A DNA stretch of 64,000 bases from Citrobacter freundii (GTDB lineage Bacteria > Bacteroidota > Bacteroidia > Chitinophagales > Chitinophagaceae): the NCBI GenBank assembly GCA_003243445.1, contig QFQQ01000026.1, positions 20,280 through 84,279 of the forward strand. Reading direction: 5' to 3'. Each line of letters opens with the position of its first letter. Position 1 is the first letter of the stretch. Below are positions 51,344 to 61,049 of the stretch, piece by piece. The notes beneath the pieces are model-generated. The model saw nothing but the letters and a program-made list of their open reading frames with translations, was not told the origin of the DNA and made no database searches. Both the position numbers and the translations under genes were made by a program.

Positions 51344-54208
51344 TTGCTGAGACGTATCCTTTTTATATCGACCGTATTTGTTCTTTTTTGTTCTTGTAAT
51401 AAAAAGAATGAGGCAAAGAATCTCCTGTTTGATATGGGGCCTGATGATTTTCCGGTTGAACGGGGATTTATACATATTGGTATTTCTCAACAGTACGATA
51501 CTGCAAAAGGTTATGGATGGCTGCACGCGCCTGTTGCGGCTTTTGATACGAACAATATAAAATTGCATAGCCAGTCACTTCGTTCCGGTGTTTGGGGTAA
51601 GGATAGTCTTGCTTTCAAAGTGAACGTCCCCAATGGAAATTATCATCTTATTCTCAGTGTTGGTAATAAGGATAGTGTGAACATGAAAATGCAGATCTAT
51701 GTGAATGGTCAGCTGATCGGCCGGGAGGTTATAGCGCCGTGGTACCGGCTGGCATACAGAACGGTTCGTTATAAATGTGAGATTGCGGACGGGCAGATCG
51801 GGATAAAGATCAAAGGGGATGGAACGGATGTTGGTTTGTATGGTATTGAGTTAAGACCTGTTTCGTATGTGAAGGGCATCAAAGCCGGGCTGGAACAGGA
51901 CACGTCGTTGGTGAAAGACATCCGTGCCGGTTTGCTGGCTGAATTGGGAAGTGATTCCACTAATACTGATCTGTTAAACCAATTGGACATCGTTAATAAA
52001 TATCTGCTTGCGTGTTATTACTACAATGGCGGAGGTTGGTCATGGGCTTCAAAGGAAACAGGCTTTAGTCTTATTTACAGGATGTTTGCCGCCGCGGATT
52101 TGCTGGAGCAGATCGCTTCAGATCCGCAGGATCCTTTATATGAAAGATCGATGTATTTGCTTGGACGCATCTTTTACTGGTTGGATAAAGAAGATAATAA
52201 TCCTGCGCTTGAAGGATATGCAAAGAAGATATTCAGGACGCTGAATGAACGACATCCGGACAACCAGATCATTCGTATGTACATGGATGAGAAGATCGTC
52301 AACGATGAGTACCGGCCGGCAGCCGTAAATAATGCTGCACCAGCCTGGGCTTTGTATCAGCAGGAGGCGATGGGGCGTTTGCTTGAACTCATCCATTGGT
52401 GGGTGATCAACAGGCAGGCGCCAAATGGTGAAATGGGGGGGAAGTATGGAGATGATGTGGAATTACTTCGCTGGTGGCTGCCTGCTGTACTGGGAACAAA
52501 TGACAGCATCGCGCAGGTTGGTTATACAAGATTGGCCGATGGTGTATGGAATAGTGGGATTCTCGAACGCGGTTTTGCAAAACGGGTGGATGATGTAGAA
52601 CATTCCGCCGAATTATTTCGCGATACACATCCCGGCATGTTCCTCGTAAAATATGGCGATCCGGAATATGTTGAACGCTGCATGACCAGCATGAAAAATT
52701 TCCGTGATGTCTGGACAGGTATCACTTCTCTCGGTCACAGACATTTTAAATCATATTACCTGTCGGCAACCGAAGTAGTGGCTCAGTATCCGTATGATGT
52801 AGATGTGGCATTAAATGCGCGCGCCTTGCTGCCCGGTCTCTGGGCCGCCTGGTACAGCGGCAATCCGACCATCATGCGGTTGTTCAATGAATGGTGCAAG
52901 GCATGGATAGAAGATGCCGCACGTGCTGCAAATGGAAAGCCTGCGGGTGTGCTTCCTTCCGCCGTTGCATTTGATGGAGATAAGATCGGCGGTCACAGCA
53001 AAAAATGGTATGATGCGGGCCTGACTTATAACTACTACAATTGGGATCATGTGGGGCATGTAAATGAATTACAGTATCACCTGATCGGAATGTATAAGCT
53101 TACCGGGAATGAAATTTTTCTGAATACGATCAATTTTTATAACGGGCTTTTGCTTACACAAAAAGGGGATTCTTCAAACCTCCATACTGTTCCGGGTTCG
53201 CTGGATTGGGTAAAAATGCAATTAATGCAGGGCGGTGATGATGGCGACGCAGTATATCATCCGATGGGAAAACTGCTTGGCATGGCAAAACAACTGACAA
53301 TGCAGCATCGATATGATTCATTGCTGCTGCGGTATGGACATCCATATAACAAATTCCTTTTGATCCATGATACCGCAACGATCGTATCGGGACTTAAAAA
53401 CATAATCGAAGCCCTCCGCTATAACTGGCCGCTGTTGACAAGTGAAGTGAAATTTACTGACCGTGTATACGTACCGGGAAGCAACCTGCTGATGGGAATG
53501 TATACCGGACATTTCGGTGCCGGTTATGAATACCCTGCACTGGCAGTTTCCTGGAAGAATACAGGCAATGACGTTGCAGTATTTGTACAGGACAACAGCA
53601 GCAAAAGTTTCAAAACACTGCTCTATAATTTTGGCAAAGAAAAAGAACTTGGTGTGCGGACCTGGCAACTCGAGCCGGGAGAATACCGTCTGCAAATGGG
53701 AACGGATCTGAATGGTGACGGTAATATTGATGAGCTTCTGCAAAGTACCACTGTTGATTTAAACGAAAGAGTAAATGATCTTTCGATCCAGATCCCATCG
53801 GGCAAAACACTATTGCTGAAACTGGATCAGCTCAAGCAATTTCCCGGAACGATTGGCGCAAAAACAGATCTGGCGGTGAATGCAAGGGATATCACGCTGA
53901 AAAAAACAGGTGATCAGTTGCAATTGTCTGTACTTGTGCACAATATTGGCAACCGGTCTGCACAGAACATCAGTGTTTCCTTAGCAATAGAAGGAGAACA
54001 GGTTCAAACATCTGTGATACCGCGAATAGACGCACCGGACAACCTTGATCAACAGACAAGCCCCGTAATTTTTACGATCAAGACTTTTTCGGGCAGCAAA
54101 AAACTGGTATTGGCTGTCCATACAAATCAACCAGAGATTACTTCGTTGAATAACAAGGTGGAAGCGATATTAGAGAGTCGTGACGACGAAATAAGAGTTT
54201 CTTTGTAA
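51344..54208 (+). CDS. Large lipoprotein with alpha/alpha-toroid and beta-sandwich domains, putative polysaccharide lyase
   Basis: Not assigned to a named family. The 954-residue protein starts MLRRILFISTVFVLFCSCNKK, a lipoprotein signal with Cys18 in FCSC. The start codon is TTG at 51344, with no ATG upstream and the lipobox demanding it. Residues 25-170 resemble a galactose-binding/CBM beta-sandwich (VNVPNGNYHLILSVGNKD). Residues 200-650 are helix-paired with HWWVINRQAPNGEMGGKYGD and RDTHPGMFLVKYGD. Residues 700-830 and 850-954 are beta-domains; the last resembles a CARDB domain (LQLSVLVHNIGNRSAQNISV). The lyase hypothesis comes from size, toroid and GH105 neighbour only. Confidence 0.72.
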   Translation: MLRRILFISTVFVLFCSCNKKNEAKNLLFDMGPDDFPVERGFIHIGISQQYDTAKGYGWLHAPVAAFDTNNIKLHSQSLRSGVWGKDSLAFKVNVPNGNYHLILSVGNKDSVNMKMQIYVNGQLIGREVIAPWYRLAYRTVRYKCEIADGQIGIKIKGDGTDVGLYGIELRPVSYVKGIKAGLEQDTSLVKDIRAGLLAELGSDSTNTDLLNQLDIVNKYLLACYYYNGGGWSWASKETGFSLIYRMFAAADLLEQIASDPQDPLYERSMYLLGRIFYWLDKEDNNPALEGYAKKIFRTLNERHPDNQIIRMYMDEKIVNDEYRPAAVNNAAPAWALYQQEAMGRLLELIHWWVINRQAPNGEMGGKYGDDVELLRWWLPAVLGTNDSIAQVGYTRLADGVWNSGILERGFAKRVDDVEHSAELFRDTHPGMFLVKYGDPEYVERCMTSMKNFRDVWTGITSLGHRHFKSYYLSATEVVAQYPYDVDVALNARALLPGLWAAWYSGNPTIMRLFNEWCKAWIEDAARAANGKPAGVLPSAVAFDGDKIGGHSKKWYDAGLTYNYYNWDHVGHVNELQYHLIGMYKLTGNEIFLNTINFYNGLLLTQKGDSSNLHTVPGSLDWVKMQLMQGGDDGDAVYHPMGKLLGMAKQLTMQHRYDSLLLRYGHPYNKFLLIHDTATIVSGLKNIIEALRYNWPLLTSEVKFTDRVYVPGSNLLMGMYTGHFGAGYEYPALAVSWKNTGNDVAVFVQDNSSKSFKTLLYNFGKEKELGVRTWQLEPGEYRLQMGTDLNGDGNIDELLQSTTVDLNERVNDLSIQIPSGKTLLLKLDQLKQFPGTIGAKTDLAVNARDITLKKTGDQLQLSVLVHNIGNRSAQNISVSLAIEGEQVQTSVIPRIDAPDNLDQQTSPVIFTIKTFSGSKKLVLAVHTNQPEITSLNNKVEAILESRDDEIRVSL

Positions 54209-54219
54209 AAATTTTAAGA

Positions 54220-54257
54220 TTTTCCGGGTACGTTACCGGAAAATAACCTTATATTAG
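54220..54257 (+). promoter_or_regulatory. Candidate promoter/operator shared with 47096
   Basis: TTTTCCGG (54220-54227) and CCGGAAAA (54236-54243) form an 8-bp-arm palindrome with centre GTACGTTA. Part of it repeats the 47096 motif (GTACGTTACCGGAAAAT), five bases before TATATTAG (54250-54257), a near -7 box. A LacI-type operator with a central CG is a possible reading. Confidence 0.45.
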
Positions 54258-54301
54258 TGTTACATAACGATTGATGCGGTTTTTAAAGGCTTTGAAATTA
54301 A

Positions 54302-56854
54302 ATGAAGACTATTAACAGAAACTTCTTGCTGTTGATCCTTACACTGTTTATCAGTGTATACGGCTGGTCCAAAGACCTGCCCGTATTGCCTTATCCCCAG
54401 CAGGTCATAATGTCTTCTGCTACCGTTGATTTTCCTACCCGGCTGCGTATAAAATTTGAAGGAACTGATCAGGGAACTGCCGCGAGGCTTCAGTCTGTAT
54501 GGAGTTCATTTGCATCGCAAACTGTCAACAGGCAGAGCGAAGTAGCCATCACGATTGGCCTGACCAGTAATAAAAATATCCAATTACTCCTGTCAGCAGA
54601 AGCTGTTGAGGATTTGAAATCGATCGGAAACGAGGGCTATGTACTGGTGGTGAATGGTAAAAACCGTTTCGTTGCCGCCAATACCGAAGCCGGCCTTTTT
54701 TATGGATTACAAACCCTGAAGCAACTGACCCGTGCAGGATGGAACAGCTCATTGAAAATTGTGGACTGGCCTTCTTATGAGCATCGCGTGATATATGATG
54801 ATATCAGCCGTGGACCTATTCCTACCGTTGCGTATTTCAAGCAACAGATCGAACGGATGGCTGAGCTGAAGATCAATTATCTTTCGTTCTATATCGAGCA
54901 TGTGGTGCAGCCATTATCCCATCCTGATTTTGCGCCGGCGAATGGCAAGCTGACGATCGCACAGATCAAAGAGCTTTCTGCTTACGCAGAGAAATTTCAT
55001 ATGAAACTGATCGGCAGTTTTCAATCCTTTGGCCATTTTGAAAAGATCCTTGCCTTGCCGCAATACAAATCGATGGGGGAGACGTCTACGCTGATCTCTC
55101 CGCTCGATCCGGGTGCAAAGAAGTTTCTGGCCGATGTGATCGGAGAATTGTGCGACGCTTTCAACGCACCTTATTTTAACGTAAACTGCGATGAAACCTT
55201 TGATCTGGGTAAAGGCCGCTCAAAATCGTATGTAGATAGCGTTGGTGCTGCAAAATTTTACGCAGACCACCTGAAGTTCTTATATGATGTGGTAAAAAGT
55301 CATGGCAAAAGAATGATGATGTGGGGGGATGTGGCCTTGCAGCATGAAGAAGTGCTTGATATGCTTCCTAAAGATGTGATCTATCTTACCTGGGAATATG
55401 GTGACAAAAAGGACTTTGATCCGTGGATACAGCCTTTCGTAAAAAGAGGATTGGAATTTATGGTTTGCCCCGGTATATTGAATTCATACCGGATGTTCCC
55501 TGATATGGCAATGGCAAAGGCAAATATCAACGGATTCCTGGAAGAAGGAAAAAAGAACGGCTCTACCGGTGCTTTCACTACGATCTGGGATGATGGTGGT
55601 ACTTATCTTTTTTCGGGTGACTGGTATGGCGTTTATGTAGCGGCAGATAAAAGCTGGAACGTTACGGATAAATATGAAAATAGTTTCAATGATCGTTTTT
55701 CTATAACAGCCTATAATACCCCGGATAATAATTATGTGAAAGCGTTATTCAAGCTGATGGAATTGCGCGCGGTTGATATGACATACAATCTGAACGATCA
55801 ACTCTGGTATCAGAAAATATTACCTGACAGTGGTAAGGCGCTGATCATGAACAATGCTTCTGTACCACAGGCCGCAGGGATATTGAAACAGGCTGCGGGT
55901 TTTGCAGATGCGGCAAAGGCAACCATGAACCGATCCGATATTGACGCACTGAAATATGCGATCGGTCAGTATCAGCTGATCGTGGATACAAGAAGCATTC
56001 TTGAAAATGTGGTGAAGAAATACAATGAAGCTGCCGGCATCGCGGTGACAGATACAAAAAAAGCACAGGTGCTATTGAATGAGTCGGCCAAAGCCGTTGA
56101 AGCATTGCAAAAAAGATACGTGACGCATAGCGATTGGTTCCGCAAGGCGTGGCTTCGTGAAAATCAGCCTTACTGGCTCGACAAAGCGATGGAACCTTAC
56201 GAAAAGAAAAAGACTGATCTGGCGTTTTTGACCCTGAGATTGAGAGAGGCTTCAGCTGCCGCCGTAATGCATGCTATCCCTCCGCCGTCTGCATTGCGTC
56301 TTGGTATTATGGTGAGTGATCGTTTTTATTTTAAGAACTGGATGCTGGGTGGACCATTTCCGCTTGCAGATAAAAAAGCGCTACCCGGGTTTTTATATTC
56401 ATCCAATAAAGAATATGATAAACCGCCCTCACCGGGCGATTTTACTCACTATCTTGGGAAAACATACCGCTGGCAAAAATTCTCTTCCACCGATGGAGGG
56501 ATCATAGATCTGGATGATAACTATAAAAGCCCTGAATCCGTTTCAGGCTACGCATATTGCCTGGTAAATGCGCCGAAAGCAATCAATATAAAAGCGTTCT
56601 TGGCGGCAAACGATGAAGTAGAAGTATTCTGCAATGGTGAAAGGGTTTTCTCCGGAAAAGGTGGAACGACGCAGCAGGAAACGCCGGTCAGCCTGCCATT
56701 GAAAGAAGGTGCAAACCATATATTGTTAAAACTGAGAAAGGACAATAATCGTCCCTGGACATTTACGTTCAGGTTACAGGATGATCTATCGGTTACAAAT
56801 CATAAACACAAGTATACACTGAATGCAACAAACAAAGTATATGAAGCGGATTAA
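54302..56854 (+). CDS. Secreted GH20-family beta-N-acetylhexosaminidase
   Basis: GH20 enzymes remove terminal beta-GlcNAc or beta-GalNAc through substrate-assisted catalysis. The 850-residue protein has a signal peptide (FLLLILTLFISVYGWS), a GH20b-type N-terminal domain (LPVLPYPQQVIMSS to LQTLKQL), a TIM barrel (GPIPTVAYFKQQIERMAELK, SFQSFGHFEKIL) with the catalytic Asp-Glu in FNVNCDETFDLG, and a C-terminal helical plus beta extension (600-850). It gives the locus a hexosamine component. Its last 14 bp overlap the next gene's start. Confidence 0.88.
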   Translation: MKTINRNFLLLILTLFISVYGWSKDLPVLPYPQQVIMSSATVDFPTRLRIKFEGTDQGTAARLQSVWSSFASQTVNRQSEVAITIGLTSNKNIQLLLSAEAVEDLKSIGNEGYVLVVNGKNRFVAANTEAGLFYGLQTLKQLTRAGWNSSLKIVDWPSYEHRVIYDDISRGPIPTVAYFKQQIERMAELKINYLSFYIEHVVQPLSHPDFAPANGKLTIAQIKELSAYAEKFHMKLIGSFQSFGHFEKILALPQYKSMGETSTLISPLDPGAKKFLADVIGELCDAFNAPYFNVNCDETFDLGKGRSKSYVDSVGAAKFYADHLKFLYDVVKSHGKRMMMWGDVALQHEEVLDMLPKDVIYLTWEYGDKKDFDPWIQPFVKRGLEFMVCPGILNSYRMFPDMAMAKANINGFLEEGKKNGSTGAFTTIWDDGGTYLFSGDWYGVYVAADKSWNVTDKYENSFNDRFSITAYNTPDNNYVKALFKLMELRAVDMTYNLNDQLWYQKILPDSGKALIMNNASVPQAAGILKQAAGFADAAKATMNRSDIDALKYAIGQYQLIVDTRSILENVVKKYNEAAGIAVTDTKKAQVLLNESAKAVEALQKRYVTHSDWFRKAWLRENQPYWLDKAMEPYEKKKTDLAFLTLRLREASAAAVMHAIPPPSALRLGIMVSDRFYFKNWMLGGPFPLADKKALPGFLYSSNKEYDKPPSPGDFTHYLGKTYRWQKFSSTDGGIIDLDDNYKSPESVSGYAYCLVNAPKAINIKAFLAANDEVEVFCNGERVFSGKGGTTQQETPVSLPLKEGANHILLKLRKDNNRPWTFTFRLQDDLSVTNHKHKYTLNATNKVYEAD

Positions 56855-58094
56855 ACAAAGTGTGTATGGTCTTGCTTTAATGGGAGCATCCCTGGTGAGT
56901 TCCCATGCGATTGCGCAGCCAAAAAAAGAAGAGATCACAAAGGCGATCAATGAAACGGCAAAGTACGTTGCTGACGTGATCCTTGACAAACAGGGAAAAT
57001 CACGTTGCGATTATAATCTTACTGAAGGTAAATGGTATGAATATGAGGTCCCCTGGCATACCGGGCAGGCGGTGAATTCCCTTCTTGCAGCGTATAAAGC
57101 AACCGGGAATAAATCTTATCTCGATGCTGCCAGGCGTGGTGGAAATTACTGGATCAGTATGGAGATAAAAGATCATCCCAAACTGAAAGGCATGGTGGAT
57201 GCAAAACATGGGGATGTATTGGGTGAAGACTTTATTGTATTTGCAACTGTCTCCGATGGAACACCGGGCATTTATGAATTATCAAGAGTGACCAAAGATC
57301 CGAAATATGCAAAGGTGGCTACCAGTGCAGCCGACTGGATGCTAAAGAACATGTATTATCCGGAGAAAGGTGTTTGCTATGATAATATCGATGCAAAGAC
57401 AGGTGAAGTGCTGAAAGAATACAGCCCGTTCTGGAAACAGAAAGATCAGAAGGACCAGGAATTATTTGATGTATCTCGCCCGAACACAGAAGGCTCTCTG
57501 TTCAAAGACGCCTATGAATTTTCCGGTGACACAAAATTCAAAGATGCGTTCATCCTTCTCTGTAACAGCCTGATCGAAAAGCAGGGACCTGAAGGTGTAT
57601 GGATGCGTTTTATGCCGAATTCAGAAGCAGCCCACACATTCCACCCGCGTTTTTCACTGTGGTATGCAGAATCACTGGTGGAAGCATTCAAGCTGACGAA
57701 GGACAGAAAATATCTTGAAGCCGCAGCCAGTACCTGCCGCACCTTTGCCAAGGCACAACAGAAGGACGGAACCATTTTTTATGATAATTACACCGACGGA
57801 CAAAAACCGGATAAAGGTTCTGCAACAGGTTCTGCCGTTGCGCTCGCTGGCATTGTATGGATCGAACTGGCAAAAGAAGGATACAAAGAGTTCGATCAGA
57901 ATATAGAAAAGTCAGCAGTCTGGTTGTTGAAGAACCGTTATGCCACAGATCATCCTGACCCGAACCTGCGTGGCGCTGTGGTGGAAACGAGGACGCGTTT
58001 CCAGAAAGGGAAGATCTGGCTGACCAACCGGGACATTGGTACCAGTTTCGCTCTTCGGTTCCTGGTTGACTATAGGAATTTTAAATTCAACTAA
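56841..58094 (+). CDS. Secreted alpha/alpha-toroid protein, putative glycosidase
   Basis: Family not recognised with confidence. The 417-residue protein has a signal peptide (MKRIKQSVYGLALMGASLVSSHAIAQ) and is otherwise a chain of helical hairpins with aromatic turns (WYEYEVPWHTGQAVNSLLAA, LDAARRGGNYWISMEIKD, GVWMRFMPNSEAAHTFHPRF). It resembles AGE- or GH88-like six-hairpin glycosidases. The ATG at 56841 lies inside the GH20 gene (14-bp overlap), so translation is probably coupled. Together with 45146, 49623 and 51344, this is the fourth predicted toroid protein of the locus. Confidence 0.7.
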   Translation: MKRIKQSVYGLALMGASLVSSHAIAQPKKEEITKAINETAKYVADVILDKQGKSRCDYNLTEGKWYEYEVPWHTGQAVNSLLAAYKATGNKSYLDAARRGGNYWISMEIKDHPKLKGMVDAKHGDVLGEDFIVFATVSDGTPGIYELSRVTKDPKYAKVATSAADWMLKNMYYPEKGVCYDNIDAKTGEVLKEYSPFWKQKDQKDQELFDVSRPNTEGSLFKDAYEFSGDTKFKDAFILLCNSLIEKQGPEGVWMRFMPNSEAAHTFHPRFSLWYAESLVEAFKLTKDRKYLEAAASTCRTFAKAQQKDGTIFYDNYTDGQKPDKGSATGSAVALAGIVWIELAKEGYKEFDQNIEKSAVWLLKNRYATDHPDPNLRGAVVETRTRFQKGKIWLTNRDIGTSFALRFLVDYRNFKFN

Positions 58095-58152
58095 AACAAT
58101 AAACGATTGCTTAAAAATGAAAAGTCTTTTTTTACCAAAAAATATCTGCAAA

Positions 58153-60981
58153 ATGAAACAAAGTATCCACCGACTGCTCATGCCGGTACTTTTACTGGCA
58201 CTCCTGTTTCCCTTTTCGGATGTTTCGGCTCAATCGAGTGGAAATATCAAAGGGCAGGTAACGGACAATGATGGCGGCGCACTGCCCGGTGCATCCGTCA
58301 TGATCAAAGGAACGACCCGGGGAACCACCACCAACCTCACCGGTACGTTCGAAATGATTGGAGTGAAAGAAGGCAAATACACTCTTTTAATAAACTACAT
58401 GGGCTTCAAATCAGCCGAGCAGGAAGTGGAAGTAAGGGCTGACCGCACCTCAAATGTGAGTGTGAAAATGGCCTCCAATACAGTCGCTCTTTCCGGTGTG
58501 ACTGTTTCAAGTGTCCGCGAGGGACAGCAGAAAGCGCTGAACCAGCAACGAAATGCAGATAACATCAAACAGGTGATCTCAGCCGACCTGATGGGCCGCT
58601 ATCCCGATCTGAACGTGGCGGAGTCAATGCAGCGTCTTCCAGGTGTTACCATCGGAAGGAACAGCAGCGGTGAAGGTGCAACCGTACAACTTCGCGGTAC
58701 ACCAGGCAACTTTACCAACATCAACGTGAACGGCGAACAGATCATGGGCTCTTCTGAAGAAGGTTTCCGTAATGCACAACTCGATCTGATCCCAACCAAT
58801 GTACTCGCGTCCATGGAGGTGATCAAAACACTGACACCAGATCTCGATGGTGATGCCATTGCAGGACAGGTGAACATGAAATCGCCAACAGCTACCTCTC
58901 TCAAACCAAGACTCACTGTTGATGCTGGTCTTGGATACAACGATCTCCGCAGTAAAGCGAACGGCATCGGAAATATCTCTCTCGGCAAACGTTTCTTTGC
59001 TACAAAAGCAAATCCAAATGGTGCGCTTGGGCTGATGGCTACAGGCAGCTATTATAAAACAACAAACGGATATGATGATATCCGTGCGCAGGTTTGGGAG
59101 AAAAAAGATTATGGTAAAGGACCAATCTGGTTCCCGACTGATATCCGCTACCTGTATGTAGAGAATCAGCGTGTACGTCAGGGTCTTTCTGCAACAGCAG
59201 ACTTCTCTTTCAGCCCTGTTACCAGTATCGTGGTGAACTATATGTACAGCGATCATGACAATGATCTTACCCGTTATCGCAAACGTACACGTATGCAGTC
59301 TTCCAGAACAACGCAGAATGCACAAGGCACTTATGTTACCACACGTGGCCGCTCTTACAACGAGATCCGCTCTGCATCGGAAGATAACAAGAACTCAAAC
59401 ATCAACGTTCAGTTTGAGACAAGGATCGGACGAGTTAGACTTGACGCAGGTGGTTTCTACAGCAGCTCAAAAGCACAAACCGTCGCAGGTACTTACAACT
59501 TCATCACTGGCGATATTCCATTGAACATTACCGATATCTACACGGACGACCTGATGGCTATCGGTACAGACTGGAAAAATAACGCTTCACTTTTTACTTA
59601 TAACACCGTTGAAAGAGACAACTGGAATACAAAAGGCAGAAACGTTGTTGGAAAACTGAATGCTTCTTATGATTATAAGATCGGCAACAATTCAGCTACT
59701 TTCAAAATGGGTGGTAAGGTAAAAAGAATGCACAATAACAGATGGCGTCCCAACACAGCACTGGTGGCAAACTATACCGGCAACAAAGCAGCTGGTAACC
59801 TCACCAATTTCTCGGGCAACCCTGAAGTATCCGCTGATCTGCTGGATGGTGCTACTAACTTCGGTCTTGGTGTTGATAAAGACAAAACCATTTCGTTCTT
59901 TAATCAATACATGAACGATCCTGCCTATTTCACGATCGATCCTGCAGCAACAAGAGGTACGATCGATGGTTATTACTATGATGCGATCGAGACTGTATCT
60001 TCCGGTTATGTCATGAACCGTATCCAGTTCAACCGCTGGATGCTGATCGCCGGCCTGCGTGTTGAACATACAAATGTTGATTATGCAGGTAATATCATCC
60101 TGCAGGACGCGAATGGTGTATGGCAATCAACAACTCCAACATCAAAAACAACAAGCTATACCAAGATCCTGCCTAACCTCCAGGCAAAGTATGATATCAA
60201 CAAATCGACATTGATCCGTGGCGGTGTTACATTTGGTTATTCAAGACCAAACTTTGTTGATCTTGTTCCTGGCCGTGTGATCAGTGTACTGAGCGAAACA
60301 GTTACAGACGGTAACCCTGAATTGAAGCCTGCATTCGCTACCAATTTTGACCTGATGGCTGAGAAATATCTTTCCAACCTCGGTATTCTTTCTGCAGGCG
60401 TGTTCTATAAGAAGATCGACAAATTCCAGTACACCAGCGTTTCAACTCTTACAGGAAATGAATTTGACGGTGCGGCAACTTATGCAAACTGGAGATGGTT
60501 CCGCGTGTTGAATGGTGATGCGGCAAATGTATTCGGTGTTGAATTGAATGCACAGGCTAACCTCACTTTCCTCCCCGGTTTCCTGAAAGGTTTCTCTGTA
60601 CTGGCTAACTATACTTATTCTCATTCAAGCGCGGATGCACAGTTCCGGAAAGATCTTCGTCTGCCGGGTCAGGCAACGCACTCTGCGAACGCATCGCTTT
60701 CTTATACATTGAAAGGCCTGACGCTGCAGGGCAACCTGAACTACAACGGTGATTACACGGTGAGCCTTGGTGCGGATGCAGCGCAGGATGTGATCCAGGC
60801 TGCCCGCGTGCAGGTTGATGCAAACGCATCTTACCGTATCAACAAAAGATTCACGGTATACGCAGAAGCACAAAATCTGACGAATGCTCCTCAGCGGATC
60901 TATTTCGGTCAGGAGAATCAACTGTACCAAAAACAATTCTATTCATTCTGGGGACGTGCCGGTGTAAAATTCAGGCTCTAA
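58153..60981 (+). CDS. TonB-dependent receptor, SusD-less, Xanthomonas/Caulobacter-type plug
   Basis: The protein imports the glycan fragments across the outer membrane. It has a signal peptide (KQSIHRLLMPVLLLALLFPF), a CarboxypepD_reg-like domain (NIKGQVTDNDGGALPGASVM), a plug with QVISADLMGRYPDLNVAESM and LPGVTIGRNSSGEGATVQLR, and a beta-barrel ending YSFWGRAGVKFRL with terminal aromatic-containing strand. The plug motif is the form common in proteobacterial sugar-specific TonB receptors rather than SusC, and no SusD gene follows. ATG 58153 gives the clearest signal peptide; 58117 is also possible. A terminator follows at 60991. Confidence 0.88.
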   Translation: MKQSIHRLLMPVLLLALLFPFSDVSAQSSGNIKGQVTDNDGGALPGASVMIKGTTRGTTTNLTGTFEMIGVKEGKYTLLINYMGFKSAEQEVEVRADRTSNVSVKMASNTVALSGVTVSSVREGQQKALNQQRNADNIKQVISADLMGRYPDLNVAESMQRLPGVTIGRNSSGEGATVQLRGTPGNFTNINVNGEQIMGSSEEGFRNAQLDLIPTNVLASMEVIKTLTPDLDGDAIAGQVNMKSPTATSLKPRLTVDAGLGYNDLRSKANGIGNISLGKRFFATKANPNGALGLMATGSYYKTTNGYDDIRAQVWEKKDYGKGPIWFPTDIRYLYVENQRVRQGLSATADFSFSPVTSIVVNYMYSDHDNDLTRYRKRTRMQSSRTTQNAQGTYVTTRGRSYNEIRSASEDNKNSNINVQFETRIGRVRLDAGGFYSSSKAQTVAGTYNFITGDIPLNITDIYTDDLMAIGTDWKNNASLFTYNTVERDNWNTKGRNVVGKLNASYDYKIGNNSATFKMGGKVKRMHNNRWRPNTALVANYTGNKAAGNLTNFSGNPEVSADLLDGATNFGLGVDKDKTISFFNQYMNDPAYFTIDPAATRGTIDGYYYDAIETVSSGYVMNRIQFNRWMLIAGLRVEHTNVDYAGNIILQDANGVWQSTTPTSKTTSYTKILPNLQAKYDINKSTLIRGGVTFGYSRPNFVDLVPGRVISVLSETVTDGNPELKPAFATNFDLMAEKYLSNLGILSAGVFYKKIDKFQYTSVSTLTGNEFDGAATYANWRWFRVLNGDAANVFGVELNAQANLTFLPGFLKGFSVLANYTYSHSSADAQFRKDLRLPGQATHSANASLSYTLKGLTLQGNLNYNGDYTVSLGADAAQDVIQAARVQVDANASYRINKRFTVYAEAQNLTNAPQRIYFGQENQLYQKQFYSFWGRAGVKFRL

Positions 60982-60990
60982 CCAATTGAG

Positions 60991-61026
60991 ACCGGGAGAG
61001 GCGGTGAAACTCTCCCGGTTCTTTAT
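60991..61026 (+). terminator. Terminator after the TonB receptor gene
   Basis: ACCGGGAGAG (60991-61000) and its exact complement (61010-61019) with a 9-nt loop, followed by TTCTTTATTT. It ends the large transcript and separates it from the acetyltransferase, NagB-like and PhyH genes. Confidence 0.75.
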
Positions 61027-61049
61027 TTCCATTTCTGAACACTATTTTC

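Noticed and set aside
58036..58152. Longer start for the TonB receptor at 58036
   Set aside because: The extra residues overlap the preceding gene and would bury the signal peptide.
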